Below, one piece after another: positions 12,727-21,811 of a DNA stretch of 64,000 bases. The DNA is taken from positions 66,665,869 to 66,729,868 of the forward strand of contig NC_046683.1 in NCBI RefSeq assembly GCF_009870125.1. The letters are read 5' to 3'. The position numbers and the translations under genes are program-made. The notes beneath the pieces are model-generated. The model searched no databases. It was not told where the DNA came from and worked only from the letters and a program-made list of their open reading frames with translations. Each line of letters begins with the position of its first letter. The stretch's first letter is position 1. Source of the stretch: Drosophila pseudoobscura. Taxonomy: Eukaryota; Arthropoda; Insecta; Diptera; Drosophilidae.

Positions 12727-13791
12727 ATGGCCAGTCTCCACATGAGCTCGGACGTAGAGTTCCTGGTGGAGGGTCAGCGCTTGCCGGGCCACCGCCAAGT
12801 TCTGGCGAAGCGCAGCGAGTACTTTCGCGCCCTTCTCTGTGGCAGCATGCTTGAGTCGAGGCAACGAGAAGTTCGGCTTGAGGTGCCGCTTGAGCCTTTC
12901 AAGGTAATCCTCGAGTACCTTTACACGGGCAAGCTACCTTTTTCCTCACTAGACGTGGATATGTTAATCGATGTACGCGATTTGGCACATTTTTACTGCT
13001 TGGTCTACGTAGAGACCCTTATAACCGGATACCTCCAGCAGAAGATGTCCGTCAGCAACGTGTGCGCGATCCTAAATGCGGCCAAGCGCTGCGATCGGAA
13101 GCAGAGCATCGAAGAATGCCAGACGTTCATGGATCAAAATGCGTACGACGTACTCAAACATGACTCCTTCCAAATGCTCACCAGGCAATCCCTTGAGGAA
13201 TTCCTGCGACGTGACTTTTGGTATGTCCCCGAAGTAGACATCTTTCGAGCAGTATCGAAATGGAGCGACAAAAATCCCAGCGAGGACATCAAGACAGTGG
13301 TCTCGCTCGTACGTCTCCCCCTCATGAGTATCGATGATCTGCTGCATGTGGTGCGTCCTTCTGGCATAATCGAGTCGGACAAATTGCTCGACGCCATTGA
13401 TCAAGTGAACACCGGAACGAATCTGCCCCACCGGACCGTCGCATTGCCATGTGAGGATGTGGCATCCGAAAAGCACCATGCGCTCCGTTTTACGGACAAC
13501 CCGAATGAGCTAGTCATCCAGCTGCGCGCGGTGTTTCTAATAAACCAGATAAGTATTTGGAACTACAACTGCAGCCATTCAGAAATCCGCTTGGAGGTCT
13601 CATGCGACCAGACTCACTGGGATCATGTGAATATGATCAGCGCCGTCTGCCATATTTTGAGAGTTGGCATTACGAAGCGTGCCGTTCGGTACATTCGGGT
13701 TAAAAGTTGTACAAGGTTGAATCTCGGTGTGATGGCCAGGTTGATCAGAGCCCCTGAATGCAGTTCACTTCTGACAACTCTTCAAATATAG
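12727..13791 (+). CDS. BTBD9-like protein (BTB-BACK-F5/8C), intact copy
   Basis: An intronless frame of 354 residues. It contains a BTB/POZ domain (about 5-100; the LPGHRQVLAKRSEYFRALL stretch is typical), a BACK domain (about 108-215) and one discoidin-like F5/8C domain (about 225-345). This order and sequence match BTBD9, a substrate adaptor for Cullin-3 ubiquitin ligase. Fly and human BTBD9 are much longer (above 600 residues) and carry two F5/8C domains, so this copy lacks the second. The first in-frame ATG (12727) lies at the start of the BTB domain, and an in-frame stop lies upstream. Lack of introns suggests a retroposed origin (inference). Some positions conserved in BTBD9 are changed here: for example, the Trp of a VWKWS motif is Ser. 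Whether the protein is made is unknown. Confidence 0.75.
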   Translation: MASLHMSSDVEFLVEGQRLPGHRQVLAKRSEYFRALLCGSMLESRQREVRLEVPLEPFKVILEYLYTGKLPFSSLDVDMLIDVRDLAHFYCLVYVETLITGYLQQKMSVSNVCAILNAAKRCDRKQSIEECQTFMDQNAYDVLKHDSFQMLTRQSLEEFLRRDFWYVPEVDIFRAVSKWSDKNPSEDIKTVVSLVRLPLMSIDDLLHVVRPSGIIESDKLLDAIDQVNTGTNLPHRTVALPCEDVASEKHHALRFTDNPNELVIQLRAVFLINQISIWNYNCSHSEIRLEVSCDQTHWDHVNMISAVCHILRVGITKRAVRYIRVKSCTRLNLGVMARLIRAPECSSLLTTLQI

Positions 13792-13859
13792 TTTCCAATG
13801 TTTAAAGAACAACAATTTGGGCACCAGCTAATAGGTGTACATATATGCTGATACGAATA

Positions 13860-14109
13860 TCAGCGATCGCTCCATATTGTGACTGTGGTTGTTGACCTTT
13901 GTGACGTCTCTTACTCTTAGTTTTTGCTGATAGAAGAATACAAAAACCCTACTCAAAGAAAGCCAATACCGATCTTAGCTGGATTCCTTGATCGCAATGA
14001 AACAAAACGAGAGGGAACGCTGCGAGCCGCGACAAGCCGCGAGATGCGTCAAACATAGAGAGAAAGCGAGGAACCATGGCATTCGAACATTAGAACATAA
14101 CTAGCTCTA
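13860..14109. other. Spacer between BTBD9-like copy 1 and the dispersed repeat
   Basis: About 250 bases without coding signal. It holds no recognised motif. Confidence 0.4.
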
Positions 14110-14255
14110 GTGCAAATTGTGCATTCTGCAATGGTTGTGTCTATCTCTCTCTTACGCTTCACACAACACCAAGCGTTTTATCTCGCTCCCTTCCGACAGG
14201 GGGCACACATTGCACGATGAAGAGAGAGATATAGAGAGAGAGAGAGAGAGAGCAA
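14110..14255 (+). repeat. Dispersed inverted repeat, left copy, with CTCF-like core and GA tail
   Basis: The sequence from GCATTCTGCAATGGTT (14121) through CCGACAGGGGGCACAC to the GA run near 14250 reappears as a reverse complement at 18981-19130. Shared blocks include TTTTATCTCGCTC, TTCCGACAGGGGGC and TTGCACGATGAAGAGAGAG. The two copies face opposite directions and flank Bulli and the first ZAD gene. It may be a decayed mobile element or a paired architectural element; no family is recognised. Confidence 0.75.
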
Positions 14256-14489
14256 TCAACTCTCCCACCTCGCTCTTCCTCCTCTTTTTACCAACGTGCC
14301 TCGATTAATACGTTGCGAATGCTATCTGATCCTCAGGGAAATATATCCTTAAAGGTTATTTATAGACTATACATATATGTGTATAATACAATATCAAATT
14401 ATATTCTATATTGCACTCCGATTGTGGAAATGATTTTGGGATTTTCTCCTCTGAAAATTCCCATTTAATCACATTTCTCATAGAGTTCC

Positions 14490-16768
14490 TCAACTTATTT
14501 GAGGTTTCAGGGAGTTATCCACAGGAAAGGTGCTATTATAATGCTGTATAAACTCCGTGCACTGTTCAGCTGTTTAAAAAGAAAATATATTCAATGATGC
14601 ATCTTGAAAATTGGATATAGTTTCCTCCACTTACCTTTGGGAAAAGCCAGGGTCTCGTATAATTTTAGATTTCTCATCTGAAAGAACCTGAAAACACTGT
14701 GAAATATCAAATCATCGTTGGTTTTATGGGCAGCCTCCAGGAATTTGCGAGCAGGGACTTTATCAAGGCCCAAAGAATTCTTGGCCAAACGCAGAGCATC
14801 AATCACTTTGCCTTGCCCCAACATCACCTCAATGATGATCTGCAATGAAGGAACACATTTTACACAATCCAGTCATCAAGGAAGATAGTGGCTTACCTCA
14901 TGTGCCTGAATCTTCCCCAGCATATCGATGGCCACCTGTGATATGGCCGTATCCACATCCGAATGGGAGAGCAGAAAGCAGGCCACCGCCTTTGATTCCA
15001 GCACCATGGAATAGCTAACGAGACGACGCAGTGTATCGAAGCTATGATTGTGAATCAGCTCGCTGATGATCATCTTCGAGAGCTCCTCCTGGGCGGCAAT
15101 GTTGAATTTATTCAACGATTGGAGGTACAGCATCAAAATAGTTTCGGTGTGGGGCCTCCTGGCTATCCTCTGGAATATCTGAACCATATCCAACTGCTCT
15201 ATGAGTACAATGGGGGGAGAGGTGTGCTTCACCGTTGATGTCTTTACGTTCGAGGGCTGTGCCGTTTGATTCTGCAGCTCCAACTGCACCCAGGAGCTGA
15301 AGAGAGACAAGGGTTATAAGGGTTTCCCAAACTTTCGGAAGAACTTTGACATACGCATAGATCTTGTTAATCCTGCTGAAAATGGTCTCTAGGACGGGCA
15401 GCAGCGTGCCCTTGTATTGATCATCCACCAGCTGTCCGAGGACCTTCAGCAGAACCTGCTTGCCACTGCTTCGCTGCAGCAGGAACTCTGTGAGACGTAT
15501 GCGATCGGAAATCAGATTACAAATCGGATCAATGCACAGATTCAAGTACCACATGCATCCCAGCTTTGCGTCGATCACAATGTTCGGCTGGAACAGCACC
15601 CAATGTGTGGAATCTGTAAGGCACTTTTGGCATCAGATTATATAGAAAACGGCCCTCGAATCTACCTACACAGCTCGCATTGGAGGATTTGTCCATCGGG
15701 CGATAGAGAGGGCAGCTTCAAGCCAAAGGGTTTGATGGAACGACCCGTTGTAATGGGGGCATGGTACGTGATATCCTGAATGACCTCTCCGGTAAGGGAT
15801 ATGTCGAAGAGCAGCGATGTCCCAGTGGCCTGATGATGCACCACAATCAGATTGTCTACCGTATTGATGGCAAAGCGTCCTACGAGACTGAGGCGCAGAA
15901 CATGGCACTTTCGGGGAGCCAACCCTGGACCGTTTAGCAGATGAACTTCCACTTCCATCATGCCTGAGCTGCTGTTCGACTGGAGTATGAGAACCGCCAG
16001 GACGCCATACACTTGTCCGAGAGTGACTTTGCTTTCCTGAACCTCGCGACTGGGACTGGCTACTGATAGAAATGGCATTAAAGAAGACTTGTAAATAGAG
16101 TACAGCCGAGCATCACTCACAATCCACCTTTGGTAGCTTGGTGATGACCTTCTGCTTGACCAGCACGGGCACCAGGCTGTTGCCCTCGGTGGTGCAGAGC
16201 AGGGCGACATTGGCATCGCAGCACCACGCGAACCACTTGATGCTGATGCTCAGGGACTTGACAGAACGCACTTGACGCTTCTCCGGCAGTACAGTGTAGA
16301 CTTCTACGCCAGTGTTGGATATCAGGGCCACCTCCCTGTTGTGGATCCACACGAAGCCATGGATCATCGTCTTCACCTGATGCGTGATGATGTCCTGCAG
16401 CATAGGCTGCTCCCCCTGGAAGCAGACGAACTCCACTGCATTCTCTTTCCGCTGCACAGCCAATATTTGATTATCCGGCGAGAATTTAATCGAACGAATG
16501 GCTCCGCCTCTATCGTTCATGCAGAAGGATATAACCGTGTCCTCGTTGGGGACAGGGCCCTTTACCACGACGCCTGTGGCACCGCCCGAACGTACAGCAA
16601 AGATCTGCAAGACAGATAGTGACTTTAATATTCCTTTCAAGTGTGTGTGGCCGTTCTTGCCTGCTTGTTGGAGTCATCGAAGAAGACATTCGTTAGCTGG
16701 CTGACGGCATCGAAGCGTATGGGATTCCGCGACAGCTCAATGTAATGGATACCATTCGCGTTGTCCAT
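14490..16768 (-). CDS. Bulli, RMC1/C18orf8 homologue, Mon1-Ccz1 subunit
   Basis: Seven coding exons on the minus strand: complement(join(14490..14569, 14635..14839, 14897..15296, 15355..15613, 15670..16062, 16121..16604, 16661..16768)), 642 residues with every junction in phase. Bulli binds the Mon1-Ccz1 exchange factor that loads Rab7 onto late endosomes and autophagosomes. The N-terminal part is a beta-propeller-like region: the FAVRSGGATGVVVKGP stretch (about residues 38-53) and VDNLIVVHHQ are nearly the same as in human C18orf8. The C-terminal third is the Mic1 helical domain, ending in SVFRFFQMRNLKLYETL. The last exon is short (26 codons) and is needed to restore the family's C terminus. 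Introns are 56-65 nt. Intron 1 begins with GC instead of GT (CAG then GCAAGA). The start codon lies 53 bases from an inverted-repeat element. Confidence 0.9.
16605..16660 (-). other. GC-AG intron 1 of Bulli
   Basis: The 56-nt intron starts GCAAGA after CAG and ends TTGCAG. Splicing here joins residues SNKQ to IFAVRS exactly as in human C18orf8. No GT donor nearby keeps the frame: reading on gives a stop within nine codons. Confidence 0.8.
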
Positions 16769-17197
16769 CGTTTTTGAAAGAAAAAACAAAATATAAACCT
16801 TGTTTTCATCCGCCCACCATTAGAGATGAGTTTCAGTAGTCCCCCGTGAGTCACAGTATTGTCAGAGGTCACATTTACATGAAGATCGCCTCATTTTATT
16901 TTCACATGTACGTGTGAAAATTGCATAGCCACATATAATAGTTTTCCTATATCCAGTGGATGGTGACGCAACAATTGAACTATTTTCAATTTTAATTTTT
17001 TCAATGTTTTACAGTCACAGTGGATATGCTGACAAGTATGCTCATCTCTATCCACTTTGCCTATCGACAATCAGCTGGGGCGAACAGCTGATCTGATTGC
17101 AGTGCTGTGAAGGATAAAACATATACAAATAAGATTACAAATCAGAGAAATTGTTGAAGTCAGAGTTTCCTGATGTTTACAAAGAAAAGCCCTTGAG
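16769..17197. promoter_or_regulatory. Divergent promoter shared by Bulli and ZAD gene 1
   Basis: Only 429 bases separate the two start codons, which face away from each other. The segment includes a 230-bp inverted-repeat element (16821-17050), a DRE half-site (CTATCGACAA, about 17061-17070) and two CAGCTG E-boxes near 17073 and 17087. Confidence 0.55.
16821..17050. mobile_element. Candidate MITE (hAT-like terminal inverted repeats)
   Basis: TAGAGATGAG at 16821-16830 and its exact reverse complement CTCATCTCTA at 17041-17050 bound 230 bases of AT-rich non-coding DNA. The TIR sequence resembles those of hAT elements. The 8-bp flanks (CCCACCAT and TCCACTTT) match at five positions only, so the target-site duplication is weak or decayed. 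A hAT transposase remnant occurs at 21236. Confidence 0.4.
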
Positions 17198-18613
17198 ATG
17201 GACGATCAGGACAAGTGCCGCATCTGTTCCGGCTGCATTGAGTGCAAGGAGGAGGCATACAACTTGCTGCAACTGCCCGAAGTGGCCGCAATGTTCACCG
17301 CCTGCACAGATTTGGTAGTGGACCCCCAAGAGGAGGACTTCTTGCCAAGCGAGCTGTGCAGCGGCTGCTACGGGGAGCTGGAGAAGTACCATTCGTTCCG
17401 CAAACTCTGCATAGAGGCCGACAATAAATGGCGCTTGCAGAAGGAAAGCGCTTGCACACTGGGGGAATTGGAGTTTACACTTGTGGAATCAGAGGACGGG
17501 TTTGACGATGTGGACGACATGCCGCTCAGCACATTGGAAACGAAAAGCCCTGGGCCCCCCCTTGAAGCCACCGAGGTGGTGCTGGTCGATGGCGAATTCC
17601 AAGAGAAAAAACCATGCCAAAGAATAAAAAGAGGAAATAAGGAAAAGGTAGAGAAAAAGGCAGGGAAACGGACGAAGACAAATCCTAAAGAGGTGAGTGG
17701 GAGTCCATTAAATAACCTCTGATTTACATGCAAGAATTCCCCGATCGTGTAGGTTCCGCCAACGGAAGAGCCGGGTGCGAGCTACAAGTGCGACACCTGC
17801 TCGAAAGAGTTTGTCGATGACAGTCGCCTGCAGGCGCATATGCGAGAGCACGATGGCCACCTGCTCTTTCCCTGCACAGAGCCTGGCTGTGACAAGAGCT
17901 TCAGTCGGCTGCAGGACCTTAATGTACACCTGCGGGAGCATGAGGGCACGGGTACGTGGTACACCTGCAACCAGGAGGGCTGCAGCAAGAGCTACCGCCA
18001 CAAGGGCACTCTGGTGATGCACAAACGCCAGAGCCATGGAATCGGACCGAAGCTCAAGTTGCACGTGTGTGAGTTCTGCGGCAGGGTCTTGAACAGCCTG
18101 GCTGCCCTCAACCACCATCGGTTCACGCACAAGGACAAGCTGGTGAAGCCGTATGCCTGCGAGGAGCCGGGCTGCTCTGTACGCTTCCTCAGCGAGGAGA
18201 AGCTCAAGGTGCACATGATGCGGCACAGGGGCATCAAGAACTTCACGTGTCCCCACTGCGGCGCCAAGAAAACAACAAAGAATGAGCTGAAGCTGCACAT
18301 CAACTATCACACGCTGGAGCGCACCTGGCCCTGTCCGCATTGCTCCAAGGTGTGCAACAGCTCCACCAGCAGGAAAATGCACATTCGCACGAATCACGAG
18401 AAGACCAAGAGCTATGCCTGCAGCATCTGTGACAAGAGATTCACCAAGCCGGACACGCGGAAGTACCACGAGCTGACGCACACGGGGGAGCGGAACTACG
18501 GGTGCGCAGTGTGTGGCAAGCGGTTCGTCCAGCCTGCGGCCCTGCGCACCCACCGAAAGATCCATGAGCGGGATCAGGCAAAGCCTCCTGTTGTTAAGGT
18601 TGTGGAATCCTAA
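17198..18613 (+). CDS. ZAD-C2H2 zinc-finger protein 1
   Basis: Exons join(17198..17692, 17753..18613) give 451 residues; the 60-nt intron has GTGAGT/TAG borders, phase 0. The N terminus is a ZAD (zinc-finger-associated domain) with C7-x2-C10 and C54-x2-C57, the protein-dimerisation module of insect zinc-finger factors. An acidic then basic linker (about 85-165) follows. Exon 2 encodes nine C2H2 fingers (about residues 174-443); fingers 2, 3 and 5 have the C-x4-C spacing and the sixth and seventh begin CPHC. It is expected to be a nuclear, DNA-binding regulator. It is a clear paralogue of the ZAD gene at 21812, with the same intron position and matching finger order. I cannot name the orthologue. 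It shares a divergent promoter with Bulli. Confidence 0.88.
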
Positions 18614-18814
18614 TTGAGAGGCAGATCCCAGGAGTTATAGTATTTGAATTCTTTCAAGCCATAGGTTAGATCATTGACAAACTATATTTTTTGATACATT
18701 TGTTGTTTTTTAGCCACGTTGAATATTAGTTTGCGGTCTCTGCTTGGATTTAAACTGTTTTTTATATCTGGTGCTCGAAGAGTTTGGGAATGTATTAGTT
18801 TTCTGTTGGAAGTT
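18614..18814. other. 3' flank of ZAD gene 1
   Basis: About 200 AT-rich bases that hold the 3' UTR. A canonical AATAAA was not found. Confidence 0.4.
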
Positions 18815-18935
18815 GACGTGTGTAACACCCAGAAGGAAGTGTTTCCAACCCCATAAAGGGTATATATTCTTGATCAGCATCAGTAGCCGAGTCGATATTG
18901 GCATGTCTGTCCGTCTTGAATGAAGCCTTGATTTC
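18815..18935. mobile_element. INE-1/DINE-1 type Helitron fragment
   Basis: The order CAGAAGGAAGTGTTTCCAAC, CCCCATAAAGGGTATATATT, TTCTTGATCAGCATCAGTAG, CCGAGTCGAT and ATGTCTGTCCGTC is the well-known internal signature of the abundant Drosophila INE-1/DINE-1 repeats. Only this part is present; the ends are lost. Identification is from memory of the family consensus. Confidence 0.65.
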
Positions 18936-18980
18936 AGATCTTGCATCCTGACTCCTTTGATATCACACTGTTACCTTACT

Positions 18981-19130
18981 CATTCTCTCTCTCTGTCTCT
19001 ATCTCTTGCTCTCTCTTCATCGTGCAATGTGCGCCCCCTGTCGGAAGAGAGCGAGATAAAAAGGTGGCTGTTGTTGTGAGAAGCGTGAGAGAGAGAGAGA
19101 GAGAGAACCATTGCAGAATGCTAAATTTCG
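18981..19130 (-). repeat. Dispersed inverted repeat, right copy
   Basis: Reverse-complement partner of 14110-14255, including GTGCAATGTGCGCCCCCTGT and the GA run that ends before AACCATTGCAGAATGC. It differs at scattered bases and in the length of its GA tracts. Confidence 0.75.
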
Positions 19131-19490
19131 ATGTGCATTCTCAGTAGCAGTGATTTATGTATTTATTTTGTTTTCCTGTGCGAATTTTTATATTAACATA
19201 AATAGTAGTATATTCCTTTCCTTTCAATGACAGATTCATCGAGTTGGCTTCATAACTGTGAGACTACATAGAAACTCTTATGTACTCTTTTTAAGGACTT
19301 ACAAGGGTATATTCTGATCATAGCGCCGTTATTCGAGAAAAAACGCTTCAATTCACAAGGTATGTTGTGAAAACAAAGAAAGGGAATCCCCTCAAATCTA
19401 TACTTTAATCATCACACATACAGATAACATACACATACTGCACCACGCTTTTACTGACTTCTCACTTCTTATTTTCTCAGATCCAAAGCC
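19131..19490. other. AT-rich spacer before duplication copy 2
   Basis: No gene signal. The region is AT-rich and unrelated to the flank of copy 1, so the duplication breakpoint lies at about 19491. Confidence 0.4.
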
Positions 19491-21106
19491 GCGGACTAAG
19501 CACAATCTAAAAAAGTATATATGTACATGACCTTTAAAGCAGTCTCTAATCTTCGTTCGGTATCGTCGGTTAATAACATTCTACCATGCGCAGATTGTGG
19601 TGATCGGTAATAAGAATTAAAATTACCCAGAGCTGTAATCGATGAAGCTCCCAAAAACATAGATATAACAACAATTATTGCGGAATTGATTTAAACAAAT
19701 TAAAGAAGCTATTGATATACATATGTATGTAAATTGGCTTGGCATCAAAGTATCGATAGGTCGCTAAAGGAGCCAATCGTTGTATTCAAGCGCTGCCAAC
19801 TTCACCTGCGAGAGACAAGACAAGCTGTGCGCGTAAATTATTTAAGAAAACGAAATGAAGTAAGTTTAAATAACACAAGGAGTACAAATATTGACATCCT
19901 CTATTTCACGCCCAGAAAACAGGAAATGAGCACCCAGAAAACAACTGCCGACAATTCGACGCCTTCATTGCGGACATGGCCAGTCTCCAGATAAGCTCGG
20001 ACGTAGAGTTCCTGGTGGAGGGTCAGCGCTTGCCGGGCCACCGCCAAGTTCTGGCGAAGCGCAGCGAGTACTTCCGCGCCCTTCTCTGTGGCAGCATGCT
20101 TGAGTCGAGGCAACGAGAAGTTCGGCTTGAGGTGCCGCTTGAGCCTTTCAAGGCAATCCTCGAGTACCTTTACACGGGCAAGCTACCTCTTTCCTCACTA
20201 GACGTGGATATGTTAATCGATGTACGCGATTTGGCACATTTTTACTGCTTGGGCTACCCTGAGACCCTTATAACCGGATACCTCCAGCAGAAGATGTCCG
20301 TCAGCAACGTGTGCGCGATCCTAAATGCGGCCAAGCGCTGCGATCTGGAGCAAAGCATCGAAGAATGCCAGACGTTCATGGATCAAAATGCGTACGACGT
20401 ACTCAAACATGACTCCTTCCAAATGCTCACCAAGCAATCCCTTGAGGAATTTCTGTGACGTGACTTTTAGTATGTCCCCGAAGTAGACATCTTTCGAGCA
20501 GTATGGAAATGGAGCGACAAAAATCCCAGCGAGGACATCAAGACAGTGGTCTCGCTCGTACGTCTCCCCCTCATGAGTATCGATGATCTGCTGCATGTGG
20601 TGCGTCCTTCTGGCATAATCGAATCGGACAAATTGCTCGACGCCATTGATCAAGTGAACACCGGAACGAATCTGCCCCACCGGACCGTCGTATTGCCATG
20701 TGAGGATGTGGCATCCGAAAAGCACCATGCGCTCCGTTTTACGGACAACCCGAATGAGCTAGTCATCCAACTGTGCGCGGTGTTTCTAATAAACCAGATA
20801 AGTATTTGGAACTACAACTGCAGCCATTCAGAAATCCGCTTGGAGGTCTCATGCGACCAGACTCACTGGGATCATGTGAATATGATCAGCGCCGTCTGCC
20901 ATATTTTGAGAGTTGGCATTACGAAGCGTGCCGTTCGGTACATTCGGGTTGAAAGTTGTACAAGGTTGAATCTCGGTGTGATGGCCAGGTTGATCAGAGC
21001 CCCAGAATGCAGTTCACTTCTGACAACTCTTCAAATATAGTTTCCAATGTTTAAAGAACAACAATTTGGGCACCAGCTAATAGGTGTATATGCTGATACG
21101 AATAAA
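19491..21106 (+). repeat. Segmental duplication, copy 2 (BTBD9-like unit)
   Basis: Direct repeat of 12437-13859. It carries two extra segments: about 75 bases at 19645-19712 and 125 bases at 19834-19958. The second includes ATGAAGTAAG and CCCAG splice-like motifs and may be an ancestral 5' exon-intron boundary lost from copy 1. Confidence 0.92.
19976..21040 (+). pseudogene. BTBD9-like copy 2, interrupted by two stop codons
   Basis: The frame matches copy 1 from ATG (19976) to the shared stop, but TGA at 20456-20458 replaces an Arg codon (CGA) and TAG at 20468-20470 replaces a Trp codon (TGG). Both lie at the end of the first half of the BACK domain. The frame is otherwise open with no indel. 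The leading part alone would give 160 residues: the BTB domain and part of BACK. Several residues are closer to BTBD9 than those of copy 1: DLEQ for DRKQ, VWKWS for VSKWS. So copy 2 may be a recently silenced version of the better-preserved parent. Readthrough of two stops is unlikely. Confidence 0.85.
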
Positions 21107-21235
21107 ATCCACTTAATTCAAAGCTTTTCTCACTTTCCTGTTTTTTATACCCAATGATCGAGTTGTAAAGATCCGCATGGAATCCTCTTAAAAAATTATG
21201 AAGTTCTTTTTAGTTTATTAAAAACACACAAAAGT
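21107..21235. other. AT-rich segment between duplication and hAT remnant
   Basis: No coding signal; it probably belongs to the decayed hAT element that follows. Confidence 0.35.
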
Positions 21236-21552
21236 CCTGGCCATTTCTGGTATACATTGGGACAAATAAAAGATTTCAACAATGAAATAAAATATGAAAC
21301 GATTTCAAAATTTTCACAAGTACTGCTTATATTGCCAGTTTCGAATGCATCATGGGAAAGAATTTTCTCCGAAGTGAACTTAATAAAAACAAATAGAAGA
21401 AATATTTTAAGAATATAAATGTTTCAAATCTTTTATATGTGAGACAATGTCTAAGGAAGAACAACGGTTGCGAGAATTTCGAACCGAACACTGAAATGCT
21501 GTTAAAAAATCCCAGCGACATCGTTAGTGACGATAGTGATGTTAGTGATTAG
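21236..21552 (+). mobile_element. Decayed hAT transposase C terminus (hATC dimerisation region)
   Basis: A plus-strand frame from 21236 to a stop at 21416-21418 contains LPVSNASWERIFSEVN followed by IKTNRRNILR. This is the hATC signature (P-x-SNA-x-x-ER-x-FS with K-T-x-x-R-N). Coding sense continues in another frame from about 21418 to TAG at 21550-21552 and ends in an acidic tail, so a frameshift has broken it. The N-terminal zinc finger and catalytic core are missing. It is inactive and lies between BTBD9-like copy 2 and the promoter of ZAD gene 2. Confidence 0.75.
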
Positions 21553-21719
21553 TATATTATTAAATGAAATGAATGAAACAATTATTTCGAAAAGGCCAAT
21601 CAAGTAGGAAATAGATTCACCAATCGTATAAAATTATGTGGGCATGGCTAAATCTTCCATATAGCTAGTAATATTCGACGGAATATCAAAAACGAGGAAT
21701 ATGTAAAATATAAATTGAA

Positions 21720-21790
21720 TTGGTCGGTATATTTACGGTATATTTTGAAAATGAGGTATATTTTATCGATAAATCCGCGGTCACACTGGT
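21720..21790 (+). promoter_or_regulatory. Promoter of ZAD gene 2: motif 6, DRE, motif 1
   Basis: GGTATATTTT-type motif 6 elements, a perfect DRE TATCGATA (21764-21771) and motif 1 GGTCACACTGG (21779-21789) lie in the canonical order 20-90 bases before the start codon. This is a textbook TATA-less Drosophila promoter. Confidence 0.75.
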
Positions 21791-21811
21791 CTTGGGGAAA
21801 AATCCTTGTAA

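Larger units (their letters stand above)
12437..13859 (+). repeat. Segmental duplication, copy 1 (BTBD9-like unit)
   Basis: This block is repeated in the same orientation at 19491-21106. Similarity begins at GGACTAAGCA and ends at GATACGAATA in both. It covers about 290 bases of upstream DNA, the whole BTBD9-like reading frame and about 65 bases downstream. Compared with copy 2, copy 1 lacks about 75 bases near 12590 and 125 bases between 12710 and 12711. The coding parts differ only at scattered positions, so the duplication is young or has been homogenised. Confidence 0.92.

Noticed and set aside
19734..19994. Open frame upstream of BTBD9-like copy 2 as its N terminus
   Set aside because: It has no good ATG start and ends in a different frame from the BTB domain. 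No spliced link with matching phase was clear.
20456..20470. Stop-codon readthrough in BTBD9-like copy 2
   Set aside because: TGA followed by C can be read through in flies, but a second stop (TAG) follows four codons later, which makes efficient readthrough implausible.
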